Below, in pieces: positions 51,376 through 63,387 of a DNA stretch of 64,000 nucleotides. The DNA comes from Amyloporia xantha. Lineage: Eukaryota > Basidiomycota > Agaricomycetes > Polyporales > Adustoporiaceae. Both the position numbers and the translations under genes were made by a program. Positions within the stretch are counted from its first letter, which is position 1. Each line of letters starts with the position of its first letter. The DNA lies in NCBI GenBank assembly GCA_036971615.1, contig JAYKKR010000016.1, positions 62,001-126,000 on the forward strand, in the 5' to 3' direction. The notes beneath the pieces were generated by a model. The model was not told the DNA's origin and ran no database searches. It saw only the letters and a list, made by a program, of their open reading frames with translations.

Positions 51376-52328
51376 ATGTTCTCCAAGCTAACAGTCGCCT
51401 TCCTCACTCTTGCTCTTGCCCTTGTGCAAGTCAATGGCGAGACGCACACAGTCACTTTCGTCAACAAGTTAGTCCCACCCTCTGTTCTGATTTCTTTAAT
51501 TGATGGCATTGGCACTATAGATGTGGATATGGGACTGTCAGCATGGCTCTATTCGTCCAGCGGAAGATTATCATTGACTCAGATTCTGTATGCAGCCGTA
51601 CTTACGAGCACAGAATGGAGACGTCCTCTCGACCGGTGGCGCTTACACCATCGACGGGCCCCTCATCGGAGCGATTGCGTATGTGCCTTCTATCTAAGCA
51701 TATATAATAGAGACGATCATCTAACTAATATTCCGGGACTTTTGATAGTTACCTTCAAACGGGTCAGTATTTGCTCCTAAGAGCCGTCTTTGAGGCTTGC
51801 ACAAATATCCTATTTTGATTTAATTCTCTGCAGGAAACTGTGGTGCCGACGGCGAGGATTGCACTCTTATCGAAACGACGCTCGAGAACGGTGCGAGTAG
51901 CACTGACATATCCCTTATTCCCCGTTAGTTGCATTTTCCATCCGAGTGTCACGTACGCAGCTCACGTCTTTATAGTCACGAATTCTCCGTGACCAGTGGC
52001 TTTGGGTCAGTGGTTTTTAAATATTCCCTTGTCGCTGATGAATCTGACATTTGTCCGGCAGCTATTACAACGGATGTGATGGTGCAGGTGCTGACTGTGA
52101 GTGGACTCATGCACAACGTCTAGTCTGTCACATAACCATGCCTTGGGACTCTTGAATTCTAGGTACAAGTGCGGATTGCACCGATGCCTTCCACCAATCT
52201 GATCAGACTTGGGTGCAAGTTCCCTGCACTGTTGACAACGTGAGTACTCTTCGAACTTTTTTCTGCTGTGACAATCACCAACCCACTTATCACCATAGTG
52301 TGACCTCTCTATCACGTTCTGCGACTGA
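51376..52328 (+). pseudogene. Glycopeptide-family secreted protein, frameshifted paralogue
   Basis: Signal peptide MFSKLTVAFLTLALALVQVN, then HTVTFVNKCGYGTPYLRAQNG, DVLSTGGAYTIDGPLIGAIA, YLQTGNCGADGEDCTLIETT, DISLIP, HEFSVTSGFGYYNGCDGAGA, DCTSADCTDAFHQSDQTWVQ and VDNCDLSITFCD (stop 52326-52328). Exons and introns match the intact copy on the minus strand at 36777-37725. At the exon ending DISLIP only one C remains before the GT donor (51932), where the intact copy has two, so the spliced frame is one base short and reading continues to an early stop. Either a pseudogene, an allele with a one-base deletion, or an assembly error. Otherwise every family block is preserved, so loss of function would be recent. 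Confidence 0.8.
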
Positions 52329-54516
52329 ACACAGCACGAAAGACCGTGGATACCGTTCGATTTTAGGTACTCTCAAGTTCGTTGAAGGACTATACAGCTG
52401 TATCTACATCGGAAGTGGCTCCTGTTTCTCTGCTATAACGTGAAGTCTTGAAAGAAATTGATTGACTTTATGTCGAGTGCATGAACGATTGAGGACTGTG
52501 TTCCGTTGTTTTCTAGAGTCTGAAAGGCAGAAACAGAAGAACTTAGCTGGCGAGACTACGAATTTATTTTGAAAAGCAGTTCAGTAAGGAGCCAACGTGA
52601 AATCATTTATAACCAGCGTTCATCAAACAAAATCGATGTTACATCATGTATGTGACGGTAGACCTAGGTAGACCTAAAGTGTTTATGCCTCCTGGGCACA
52701 GCGAGAAAAAGACAGACCAATATACATTCGAAATTTGCAGGTCCTCGGTAAGTAAATTAATTTGATGCACTGTAGTCACATGCCGCTTCTTCGGGTAAAT
52801 GATTGGAGCTTGCGTTGGAAATGTGATTTATTGCTTAAGCTTCTTTGATGCCAACCCTTCCCGTTTGGTCACCGCCAACTCTGGGGCAAAGATCGCTGCG
52901 AAACCTGTTAGTGATTCCTAACTCAAGGGGTCATAGAAGTTCTTGAAACGACGGTCGAAGGGCAAACTGCCGTCTCCAATCGGGAATTCCATGTTCGCAT
53001 CCATTGGGTTTTCATTCTGAGTGTGGAGGATATTGATAGGCTGCGACCTTGTGTTCCATGGGCATTTGGACCGTCTAGGCTACTGGGTCTCCGTAATCTC
53101 AACTGTCAACATGTCGGACTTGAACTCCTCTCCTTCGTCTGCTGACTTTTCCATCCGAACCCTCTCTACACATATTCCCAAACGTCGTGCAAAACCCGCC
53201 ACCTCCTGAAATACAGCCCTGGGATGAACATATCCTTCCACGTGTTACAGTGGCATTGGCAGACGCCTGCCTTTTTGGGAATTCCCTCTTGACGAACTCG
53301 GCACAGATTATTGAGTGCACCACGAATGCCTCATGAATCAGGTCTGTGGTCGTGTACGTGGACATGTACACTCGTCTAGTCTGAATCTACTCGTGCGTGA
53401 CAATTTCCAGTCTTTGTAAAATATTGACGAAGTAGACCATCAGACGTCGTCCTATCTGTTCAAGGTACCGCACGAAGGATTCATGAGGGCTTCCAGGAGC
53501 AAACTTGAAGTGTATGTCCGTAGGGCGAGAGAAGCCTTGAGTCGCTTTGGATGCTTATGTTAAGGGTCGATTAATTGAAGGGTGACTTGTGGCACTTGTC
53601 TCGCATATTTCCAGAAGCCTCCCATCGCGCAGTTCCTGTCAATGTCTACTGAGTATTGTCAACAGCTTCATAGTGACGCTGAAGTGAACGGGAGGCAGAC
53701 CATGTTGACTATTGACAAGTGGTTACTTGGAGATGTCACTCAGGTTCTATTCGCATTTTCAGTCTACCACATATGCATGCATGAGCTCACGCTGACAGCG
53801 CTAGCCTTATTTCTGACTGCCCGTGCTAATTGAAATCATTTGTGATCTGTTGCCACTACCCCACATTGACTAATTATACTTGCAAACATGACAAATATGC
53901 GGGACGCTTGCGCTTGTAGCCTGAGGTGAGATCTCAAAAATCTCAGAGCACTCTGGTGCATAAAATTTAATTTACATCGGCCGGGCTTGGACTACACCGT
54001 CCGGATTTCCTAGCGGCGTTAGCAGTCGACGGCTAGATAAGGTATAGGGGTCACGGATTCAAATTCTGCGAAGCGTGGTTCAAGTGCCTGACTGTACCCT
54101 TCTACTAGTCTGGACAGTGTACCTGACGCACCTATCCCACTGCTAGAGTCGACCGTCTATACGAGACATGAATTTGCGATGTTGCATTCAAGGCCTCGCT
54201 GACTAGGAGTCGTCTATACAGCGGGCGGCAACACAGGCTCACTGTTGGGCCGCCACCGACATGGCAATATTTCCGGCCTTAATACGGTTCAAACACCATC
54301 ACCGGCCGGTTCCATCTTTCCGCCGTTCACGTTCTAGAATGACACACAGTCCATGACTGTGCGTCCCCAAGCGTCGCAATCTTGAACCGTCTCAGAGTCC
54401 CAGAAAACATGTTCCCATCGAGCAGCAGGTCCCTCTCCTCTTCAGCTAGACAACTCCCAGCATCCTCGCTGTCGCCTCTGGCTGGATCATTACTCTCTAT
54501 CTGACTACCGCTGACC
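52329..54516. other. Intergenic region with possible gene remnants
   Basis: The minus strand at about 53560-53100 carries two coherent short frames (one reading FAPGSPHESFVRYLEQIGRR) broken by stops, perhaps a decayed gene of unknown type. At 54010-54070 there is a tRNA-like stretch with approximate box A and box B motifs. Otherwise nothing recognisable. Confidence 0.35.
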
Positions 54517-56139
54517 ATGATAAATTCGCAAGACGCATCGTACCCAATCGGCCGCCAACGTACGGGACTCGCTCATCCACACGCTCCAAATCACCACCAA
54601 ATTGTGGGATATGCACCAAAGGAATCGTCGAGCCAAGCTGTAGGTCCTTGTGTCCCCGCATTCGGGCTGGAAATCTACTAGGAACTGAGATTGACGATCT
54701 ATGTGTAGCGAACCCGGTCAATGGCAACGGCGGGATCGTCGTCTATCGGTGCACCTGTTTCCTTCCTAGGGGGCCTCTTCGCTGGTACCACCATCCGCGC
54801 AGAACTTCAAGAGCTGCAGAAGGCTGACAGGGGCCGGAGGTGTGTATTGACCGCAATCAATTTGATCTTTGCTCACGAACCCGTCGCTGCAGATATGCCA
54901 AGAAGGACAGAAGGCCGCTGGACCCTCCCCCTGTCGTGCAACTCAGGCTATTTCAGGTGTTCAATATGGGTACAACGGCAGAGAATGAGCAAGAGATCGA
55001 CGCCGAGTAAGTGTGCTTTAAATACAGGGATGCGGGTGACTCACATGGTATTGTTTGTTGTAGAGACAGTCGAAACATTGGTCTTGTGTGCTGCGCTGAT
55101 CTTTATTCTATACCTGAAGGTCATCAATCAATACAATCAGTCGTCCCACCTTCCGCGACCGACACAACATTCCCGGATTTCGACCATAACGACAGCATCC
55201 CTCAAGGTGGGCAAGTCTCTGATTCGGCGCCACACCCTGACTTCAACTCGTCTCAGTCTACACCGAATTTTCAATCAGAAGTGTCAGCTCCCTCCTCATC
55301 ATCGACTAGGCTAATACCTGAAGCTGGGGCGTCGCTGTATTTCCCTCCGGCCTATCCGACTTCGTGGTCGATTCTGGCGCCCGTGCCTTCGTCTCCGGCG
55401 TTTCATCCGCCATCATCTCCATCGTCGTCACCTCAGAATTCTGCCTTGGGAGGCCGACAGCCACGGTTCGCTGATACCAGACGTATGTCTATATCCAGTG
55501 CGGCCTCTGATGACTTTGCCTGTTCCCCTATGTCCAAGAATTCGTGCTGCACCGATGCCCTTGTGGGCTCGAAGAGCGTTGCCGCGGCGTGCGTGGAGCT
55601 GCATGGGAAGAGTGCGCTGTTGTTCGTCTATTCTGTTTGTATCTTCACAATCCATAATTCTCCTCGATTGGCTCTTCGGCACGACTGGCTGCGGCTCTGA
55701 TGGGCATTTGGATGTACGCGCGGTTGCTATGTGAAGTTTGCTGACTTGTGCCTTTATAACCGTCTTCTAGGATCTCGCAGTAAGAGTCGAGGGAACGTTT
55801 GTACTGCGGTACAGAGTGTTCGACATATTCTCGCGCGCGACCAGCGACTGCCCCCATCCTGCACTCGCTGAAAGTTTCAGTGGACCCTTCAAGATATACT
55901 CGACGAAGACATTCCCAGGATTGCACGCCTCGACAGCTTTGACGAAGGTTCGTGCGGTGGTGCTCAGTCATTCCTGACATGACTCACCCATGATATAGCA
56001 CCTGTCACGCCTTGGGGTGAAAATATCCTATCGTGAACACGAGCGCGAACACAAGCGGCGTCCGACGAATGAGATATCTCATCCTGATGGAGAGTCACCA
56101 GTGGCTATTGCGCCCGCTCCCTCTTCACGGTGGGATTGA
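54517..56139 (+). CDS. VelB-like velvet-domain transcription regulator, copy 1
   Basis: Velvet proteins bind DNA as dimers and couple development to secondary metabolism in fungi. Velvet domain, first half: LRAEIQ-type RAELQELQKADRGRR then KKDRRPLDPPPVVQLRLFQ and IGLVCCADLYSIPEGHQ. As in VelB, a disordered Ser/Pro-rich insert of about 140 residues splits the domain. Second half: LVGSKSVAAACVELHGKSAL, DLAVRVEGTFVLRYRVFDIF, GPFKIYSTKTFPGLHAST and HLSRLGVKISYRE. The tail ends APAPSSRWD, stop 56137-56139. Exons 54517-54639 and 54709-54839 and later ones fit in phase. The N-terminus MINSQDASYP resembles copy 2 (MIDLNDTSYP), supporting this start over the ATG at 54721. Confidence 0.85.
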
Positions 56140-56806
56140 CGCTCATGCCGCGAATAGTATACGACGACTACAGCAATCGAGGATGTGCGAAGTAGAGAGT
56201 GGTCCTGAAAGATCACAAGGAACTCGTGGCAATAGATTCGATTGTTTTCCAATATACCATTTTTGTCGGAGGATCACCTGTGTAACGATTATTTCATTTC
56301 TGCTTCACGATTGATTGGAGACGCACCACGTCTGCACGCTTAGATTCGTTGTGTCCGGCTGCATAACTGTCCTCAGTATTAATGTTTTTGGTGCACAGTC
56401 AAATGCGAGACTTTAGTACGGTGGATGACATGCTCGCATACGCACCGGCGCTCATATATAGCTACCACCATGGACACTGACCTGCGGCATGGCATGTCCT
56501 AGTCATGCCCTTGTCAGGTCTCCGCTGCTCTTTACCCAAATATTCAAGACATTGCAACGATCCAAATAATGCCCGTTTTTCGCTCGATTCACTTCTGAAT
56601 CGCATGAATCATGATATCCTCAGCCCTGCCCTAGTGGGCTCCGTGTGAAAGCTGGGCCGCCCGTAGACTCTACAATATGTTTATTGAAATTATATATATC
56701 GCTCCCAGTTTCTCTCACCCTGACCGCCGCAGGCTAAAGAACAAGAACAAAGTCACCCCGTCGGTGCTGTACTGCACAATTGGTCTACGCTCGCCATTTA
56801 CCATCG
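56140..56806. other. Spacer between the tandem velvet genes
   Basis: Contains the 3' region of copy 1 with similarity to the 3' flank of copy 2 (56200-56260 against 58635-58700) and the presumed promoter of copy 2. A TATATAT run lies near 56690. Confidence 0.5.
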
Positions 56807-58624
56807 ATGATAGACCTAAACGACACTTCTTATCCTCGCTTTCCAACGGACCAACAGCCCAATACGAGATTAAATCCTCCTCACGCTTCTAGTATGCACC
56901 GCCAATCTGCAGGGCTCAGCCATCCTCGCCCTCAGATGGCCCGCCAATCTGCGGGACTTGTCCAACCGCGCGTCCCGATGGACCGCCTATCTGTCGGGCC
57001 TACCATATCTGGGAGTTCGTCGAGCGATCTCGTACGTTGTTAGCCTACATATGCCATATTGATATCGAAATTGACGATTTGTGTTCGGGGATAGCTGCCG
57101 CCGCCAGTTGACTCGTCATTCACTGGTTCACCTATTTCCTTCCTCACAGGCTCCTTCGCTGGAGTTACCCTCCGCGCGGAAATCCAAGAGTTGCAGAAGG
57201 CGGACATGGGTCGCAAGTATGTCTTGAACGCATGATATGGTGTTTAGTCGCTGCTCACCAACAGCCTTGCAGATATGGCCGGAAAGACCGAAGATTACTT
57301 GATCCACCACCCGTTGTGAAGCTGAGGCTCTTTCAAATGCATCATCCAGGAACTGCAGAAGGAGAACGCGAAATTGATGCAGAGTACGTCTGTTCATCTA
57401 TGTACAAAAATTGTAGACATTCATCATGGCGTCCTTGCGTAGCGATACCCGAAACATCGGTCTTGTATGCTTTGCTGACCTGTATTCTGTGCCTGAGGAT
57501 CATGACGCTGATGAAAATCAACCAGCTCGATACTTCGCTCCTCCTTTAGCGACTAGCGCTCCATTACCGAGTTTCGAAGAGGACGTTACCTCTGGGCACC
57601 CCTCGCTCAAGCATTCTCTTCCGGCTCTCAATCCGTCCCCGTTTCCGTCGACATCTCAACCGGCAGCATCTGTGCGCGTACCGTCGACTTGGTTCTCTCC
57701 TGAGATTGATCCTTCGCTGCATCTTCTTCAGTCCTTCCCGGGTTCATGGTCGATCCCGGCACCGACGCCATTGTCGCCTTCAATAGTTTTTCCGGCGTTG
57801 CCTGAAGTACTATTCTTGCATAGTCGATCCATCATATCATGCTCATAGGCTCGGTCATAGCCCGCGGAGGTAAGTCGTAGTCCCTCGTCTAGTATATATC
57901 CCGGGTACATGGGTGACTGCCCTCAAGTACCCGAGCAGTCACGCCGCACCGAGGGCCTCGTGGGGTCAAGGAGCGTTTCCGTGTGCTGCACGGAGATGCA
58001 AGGGCAGGATGCGATGTTGTTCGTCTTCTCGGTCTGTGTATTCACATTGTTCCGTGTTCCCATTTTTGGTGTCAATGTCGTCGGCTTCGGCTGTCTTGTG
58101 TCCCCAAGTACCGGTGCGATGATCTGCGAAAATTGCTGACTCGCGTTCTCTTCCCGTCGCCTTACAGGACCTAGCAGTCAAGATCGAAGGAAGATTTCTG
58201 TTGCGCTATCGCGTATTCGATATCTTCTCTAGCACATCACCGAGTGGGCACACTCATCCTGCGCTCGCCGAGTGTCTTGGCGGGCCCTTCCAAATTTACT
58301 CGACAAAGAAATTCCCGGGATTGCGCGCTTCGACGGATTTGACAAAGGTGTGCTTGCTGAACCTCCACTTTTGTCGGACACGGTTTACTCGTGTGATAGC
58401 ATCTGTCGTACCTCGGAGCCAAAGTCACCTCACGTCAACACGCTCCCGAGGCCAAGCGGCGGCACTATGAGACGAACGAGACGCCTCGTTCCCATAGAAC
58501 AGGTCCGGTCGCCATTGCACCTGCTCCTTCAGCTGGACACATGACGACATCAACGTCCATGTTCTCCACGTTCATGGTGAATGAAGACCCACCCCATCAA
58601 CACGGTAAGGATGCTCGAGTGTGA
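56807..58624 (+). CDS. VelB-like velvet-domain transcription regulator, copy 2
   Basis: Same layout as copy 1, immediately downstream on the same strand. Starts MIDLNDTSYPRFPTDQQPN, then a Gln/Ser/Pro-rich region. Velvet first half: VTLRAEIQELQKADMGR, KYGRKDRRLLDPPPVVKLRL and NIGLVCFADLYSVPEDHD. Second half after the insert: LVGSRSVSVCCTEMQGQDAM, DLAVKIEGRFLLRYRVFDIF, GPFQIYSTKKFPGLRASTDL and HLSYLGAKVTSRQH. Ends HQHGKDARV, stop 58622-58624. A 54-nt in-phase intron (57807-57860) removes two stops in the middle insert. The tail is longer than in copy 1. An alternative 35-nt intron at the end could extend the protein (ERSQGHSGTRVDRF); too short to trust. Confidence 0.85.
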
Positions 58625-60118
58625 AGTGGGACGTTTCAGAAAGATCTCAAGGACATTCTGGCACAAGAGTTGATCGCTTTCACCGTATACCATTCTTGGC
58701 CAGATCATTGTACGAGTGGGTGACAGCACAGTGGAGTCACACAGCTGCTATCTCAAACTGGTTAGTATATGGGCGGTCATTGTTTTCAATCCATCGTGGC
58801 GTAGGCGTTCCTTTCAAGCCTGCTGGAGAGCGTCTCTTGCGACATTGGCCGGGGACTCTGGGTATTCGAAACAGCGTTACTCGGACGACCCGTAGAACAC
58901 ATTCTTACAGCATACGACTGACAAGTCTCCTCAAGTGGGGAGGTATGACAACTAGCAATGGATTATTGATGCGGAACACTCAACGCGCAACGTTCGTTCC
59001 TCCGCTGCAGTGGGACCGTGCGCCTCCACCCGGGAGGCTGGTTTGTATTGCATGTACTTATCTGATATATACATGTCGAGTGTTTTTGATCGCTCGTGAT
59101 TTGGCTCGGTGGGATACGACCTTCGTTTGGGACACGTACGACGGCCTGTAGGAGACTGGGTCGTGAATGGTTATTTGAAGCTTCGCATAACATGATCAAC
59201 ATATAGGAAAGGGCGAGGATAGTTGGGTGGTATTTCAGGTCATAATGAACGCTGCAGAGCGCAATATGTTCTCAACAACAACACGAATTTGGCGGGGAGT
59301 CATCTTGCTTGCTAGGGAAGCGCCTGTAACTTGTCATAATTGGATATGACGTCTGATGCGCTCTTTGACGACGTACTCCTTTCAACTTTCATTCATACAT
59401 CCTTAAGTACGAAGTACTCGGACTACGCAATCTATAAAGGTGATCAGGGCGCAAAGTCGTGAGAGATAGGCCACCTACGTACAGTAAAGGGACAAACCAT
59501 GTAGTCTCAAACTCCCGCGCAATGCTCTCAAGAGCAGCCCCAGCACTGTTCGCCTCATTCGAGCTCTGGGGCCACAACATCAGAACCGTAAGTCAACGGA
59601 TGGACACAGGATTAACCTCACAATACCGTAGCCGCTTTTCAGTGCAGCGTATTGCATGCCTTTGCGCACCATATTTTGGGGCCTGACTTGCCAATGTTGT
59701 GCCCACTACCGCCTCCCCCTCTACCCTAGTCGTCGCCGCCATCGCTGCCTCTGCCGCTGGTCTCCAACGCTCCCTCCACTGGATCGATCACGATATCCAC
59801 CACTGTTGCCGCCACATCCAGATTGGTCATTTCCTTCATCATACCCGCCTCCCCCACCAGACAGCCGAAATAGTCAGGGCGGCGCTGGTCAAACATCTTG
59901 GACGGGGTGCAATTTTTTGAATAAATTGACATATGCAAATGACCTGGACTTTGAGAAGGCCAGGCGATGAGACCTGTAGTTATGAGAAATGCAGGCAGTG
60001 AAAGTAGCAACTGCACTGCGACTGAGAACACAGTAGAAAACCAAGAACATCAGATTATCAATTACTCAGTACTGCGAAGCGCATGTGATGACTCACTCTA
60101 GATTTCGGGTCAGCCAGC
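58625..60118. other. Intergenic region
   Basis: Begins with the 3' flank shared with velvet copy 1. The rest holds short frames only (59456-59690, 59656-59970), none with a recognisable domain. Confidence 0.4.
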
Positions 60119-61717
60119 TCAAGCCGTCGACAACGTGGCATCTGCCTCGTCAAACTGGAACTCATCCACCAATGTTTGGATGATCTCTGCCTTCTGTTCC
60201 AACAACCCCCTGTGCTCTTGCGCAGCAATGATTCCCAACATCTCCAAGCGGTTCCCGCGCGCTGCGCGGCGGCGAAGAGATTGGACTACCGCGTTGAGCG
60301 AAGTCTCATCCACGTTTGCACCCGTAATGCCCAGTTCCCTCAGTTGCGGCCACAGCAGCGACGCAAACCGAGGGACAGTCGCATCTTCAGTCGATATTTC
60401 GGGATCTAAGGCCCGGAAGAATGATCTTATGTCGCCCTCAATAAACCCGATATCGAGATACTCCAGCCGCGAGAAAGCACGCATGGCCCTCATCCAATCC
60501 ACAACGCGCAAGGATCCATATGCTCCCGAGATTGACAGAGAATTGACAGGTGATGCAGCGAAGATAGTTCTGATATCTGTGAGGGCAGAAGAGATGAGTG
60601 CGATCGTGTTGTCCTCGTAATGATCGATCTTCAGACTTAGGCATGTAGCACCGTTGACATGGTAGGCCTTCACTTGGAGGTAATCGGAAGACGCTGTGAG
60701 GTAGAGACTCTGAACCGAAGCAAAGTTGGGAAGTCCATCCCGGGGCAATACTCTTGACAGACTCGGGATACCATTTGCGCTCGAGAAGGACAGGTCGAGA
60801 TCGAGCATTGTTTGAGGAGTCAACTGCAGATGCTCGAGAACGTATGCTGCAGTGATAGAATAATCCACTATTGAAAAGCTCCAGAGGTTCGGAAGGGCGA
60901 CGGTTCGTGTCGGCTCAGAGTACGTCCGAGGCACTTCCGGGAGCCCAGTACGCGACAGCCGCAAGTATCTGAGTTTGGGACAGGTCTCCATGAAGTCGAG
61001 GAATGTGTCGATAGTGGGCGTATTTTCTTCGTCACGGCAAAAAAGGAGTGTCAAGCTCACGAGACCACTGAACATCGTCGATGTCCATGGGAAAACGTAT
61101 CCTTCCAGATGCAGCGATTGAAGACGTGGCTGATAGTGGAAAGGTAATAAGGTGAATATACGCTTGTATCCCGCGCTGAAATTGGTATGAGTATCTGACA
61201 ATAAGAGGTGCTCTAGCCTAGGCATAGGCACATTTGTTCGCGAAAGTAGTGATCTTAGCATATGATCGCCTATCATTGGGACATGCAAAGAGCGGATGCG
61301 ATGGGCATTTGGCACAAGTGCTGCAGTGATGTTTCTAGCATGCCGCAGCAATTGCAGCGTGTCGAGTGCATCAAAGCTGAAGACGTCTACCGACGCATCT
61401 CGAGACCGTTCCAAAAAGAGGTGTAGAAGCGATGCGGCCTTCCCGATGTCGATTTTCGTCCATAGCTTTGGCGTAGATAGTGCCACCCCGCGCCAATAGC
61501 TACAGACCGCTGTGACCTTGATCCAAGACAAAAAATGGTCGTGGTTCTGCGAGTAGCAAAAGATCTCTACGAGTAGTTCGTTAGGAAGCCGATTAGCAGG
61601 AGGTACGCCGTCGACGATGCCATGATGTCTTCGTCGCGGTGAGACGTCCTGTGAAAAGTTCGGAGGAGATCTGTCTTCGTGCAAAATGACAGAGCTTTGC
61701 GGTGAGTATGTCGGCAT
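60119..61717 (-). CDS. F-box protein, intronless (532 aa)
   Basis: A single open frame of 532 codons. The F-box is at about residues 40-90: NRLPNELLVEIFCYSQNHDH, then AVCSYWRGVALSTPKLWTKI. The C-terminal 400 residues are Leu-rich with irregular repeats (LEHLLLSD, LRYLRLSRTGL, LEYLDIGFIEG, LRELGITGANVD), an LRR-like substrate-binding region. This is a much expanded family in Agaricomycetes; single-exon members are usual. Presumed SCF substrate adaptor, target unknown. Start MPTYSPQSSV at 61717. Confidence 0.9.
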   Translation of the reverse strand: MPTYSPQSSVILHEDRSPPNFSQDVSPRRRHHGIVDGVPPANRLPNELLVEIFCYSQNHDHFLSWIKVTAVCSYWRGVALSTPKLWTKIDIGKAASLLHLFLERSRDASVDVFSFDALDTLQLLRHARNITAALVPNAHRIRSLHVPMIGDHMLRSLLSRTNVPMPRLEHLLLSDTHTNFSAGYKRIFTLLPFHYQPRLQSLHLEGYVFPWTSTMFSGLVSLTLLFCRDEENTPTIDTFLDFMETCPKLRYLRLSRTGLPEVPRTYSEPTRTVALPNLWSFSIVDYSITAAYVLEHLQLTPQTMLDLDLSFSSANGIPSLSRVLPRDGLPNFASVQSLYLTASSDYLQVKAYHVNGATCLSLKIDHYEDNTIALISSALTDIRTIFAASPVNSLSISGAYGSLRVVDWMRAMRAFSRLEYLDIGFIEGDIRSFFRALDPEISTEDATVPRFASLLWPQLRELGITGANVDETSLNAVVQSLRRRAARGNRLEMLGIIAAQEHRGLLEQKAEIIQTLVDEFQFDEADATLSTA

Positions 61718-63387
61718 AGCCCCCTGGTCACGGTGAGTGATATTTATCTGGTAAGTCGCTTAGAAGAGCAATAGAGTCGGTCATCGCTCACTGATGCTAT
61801 ATCTGGTGCAAGTTCTTTCCAAATGCTATGTGGCACGGTCTGCAAAAAAAAGCTTTCGCAATTGATCAACAACATATTCGAATGACTATAGCCAGTCTTC
61901 ACTGGCAAGTGTGTGGCAACGACTCACCGAAACCAAGAGGAGCCAAGGTCGAGCGTGGAATTAAATACAGATATAGAGCTGCACGATGGAAAATCGACCA
62001 AGGACGAATAATAGAACTAATTCACTTGAGTGAGCGTAGGCTGCCTAGCGTATGCTGCACGATGACTCGGAATTGAACGCGCGTCGCGCGTCTTACTGTA
62101 ACGCCTGTCTACGCGACCACGTGAGACGCGCCCTATTCTCTACCACTGATGACAACCACAGCATCAATATCCGAGCTGATTGTGGGTTTTCTGTCTACAC
62201 CAGCAGATAAAATCTAACTTATTGACACTGTTCATATAAAATGCAGGCCAGGAAGTCCTACACGACCTCCCAATTCATCAGCGTCGATGCCGGTTTTATT
62301 CAGAATAGGGAATCATCCAAATCCAGCTCGGCGCCGGTAAACGGAATCGTCCGTACAGGATGCGAGGCACTTCCCTTCCAGGCTTCCACGTCCTGAGAGG
62401 TACGGTGCCCACGTTCCACTAGCATCGCACACGAGGATCCCCTGTATGACATATGATATCCAGGCCACTGCATGATATCCCGGCGTATCCCAGGCTACGT
62501 GACCCAGCGCTCTGAAGCCCGTCCCCGTAAGGAGCAAATGCATGTAAGCTTCAGGAGCCCGTGTGGATCCCCGGATGCTATCTGACCACCCAGGGCCAGC
62601 CTCGCTCCTCGGGGAAGCCAAGAAGCTAGCAGACGCTTCTCCCGACCTCCGTGGTTGCTCGGGATTTCGATATCGTTGTCCGCTGTGCTATCGGACGCCA
62701 GCGAACTTGGAAAATCCAGTCAAGCTGGGTCATGGCGGCGTGCGGCGCCACACGGTTCCATTCATTCAAAGTCTTTGAAAAAAGTGCAGCGCCTGTAACG
62801 TCAATCTAGACAAGACTATTCAAACGCAGATCCCTTCTTCTCGAGACAAACGAATGGATTGCTTTGACAAGACACGCTCGATTGATTACACTTCTTCCAT
62901 ACCACGTATGACAGGGCGACTATCGCCACGAGCATGAAAACACGAAAAACTATAAGGAATGTACGCTACAAATCGTCAACGAGCATTGAGCGAGGCGAGA
63001 TAGGCACCGGATAAGCAGAGTAGTACCGGTGGCGACTAGTACATTGTACGCTATTGGGGGAATTGAATACCAAGTCATGAAGCAGCATGCCGCTGTACAA
63101 GGGAAGAATGTCCGGTCGAAAGCTGGCATCGGGCCTAGTCTACATACAACACGCACACACCCCTTTACGGCAGACACAACGCTGCCAGAAAGGACGCGTG
63201 CCCCGGCGGCAGTGCCCAATGGGGCATAATGCGCCAGGCGGTTCGTTAAACGAGCACGATCCGCTGCGAGGAATGTTCGCAGCAGAACCCTCGTGCGCGG
63301 CAGGCAGGGTAAGCGAGGACGTGGACATGCGAAAGTCGGGCAGTCGGGCCCGCGGTGGGCGAGGCGAGCTAGCTGGCGGGGGGTGGA
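61718..63387. other. Intergenic region with GC shift
   Basis: No confident gene. A minus frame at 62621-62313 (102 codons) has no recognised domain. GC content rises sharply past about 63200. A minus frame 63328-63140 (MSTSSLTLPAAHEG) may be coding sequence continuing from the BUD6-like piece, but no splice join was established. Confidence 0.4.

Noticed and set aside
58592..58626. 35-nt intron extending velvet copy 2
   Set aside because: Splice ends exist and the downstream frame resembles sequence after copy 1, but the length is too short to accept without transcripts.
62060..62120. tRNA gene on the minus strand
   Set aside because: A TTCAATTCC-like T loop is present, but the T stem and acceptor stem do not pair.
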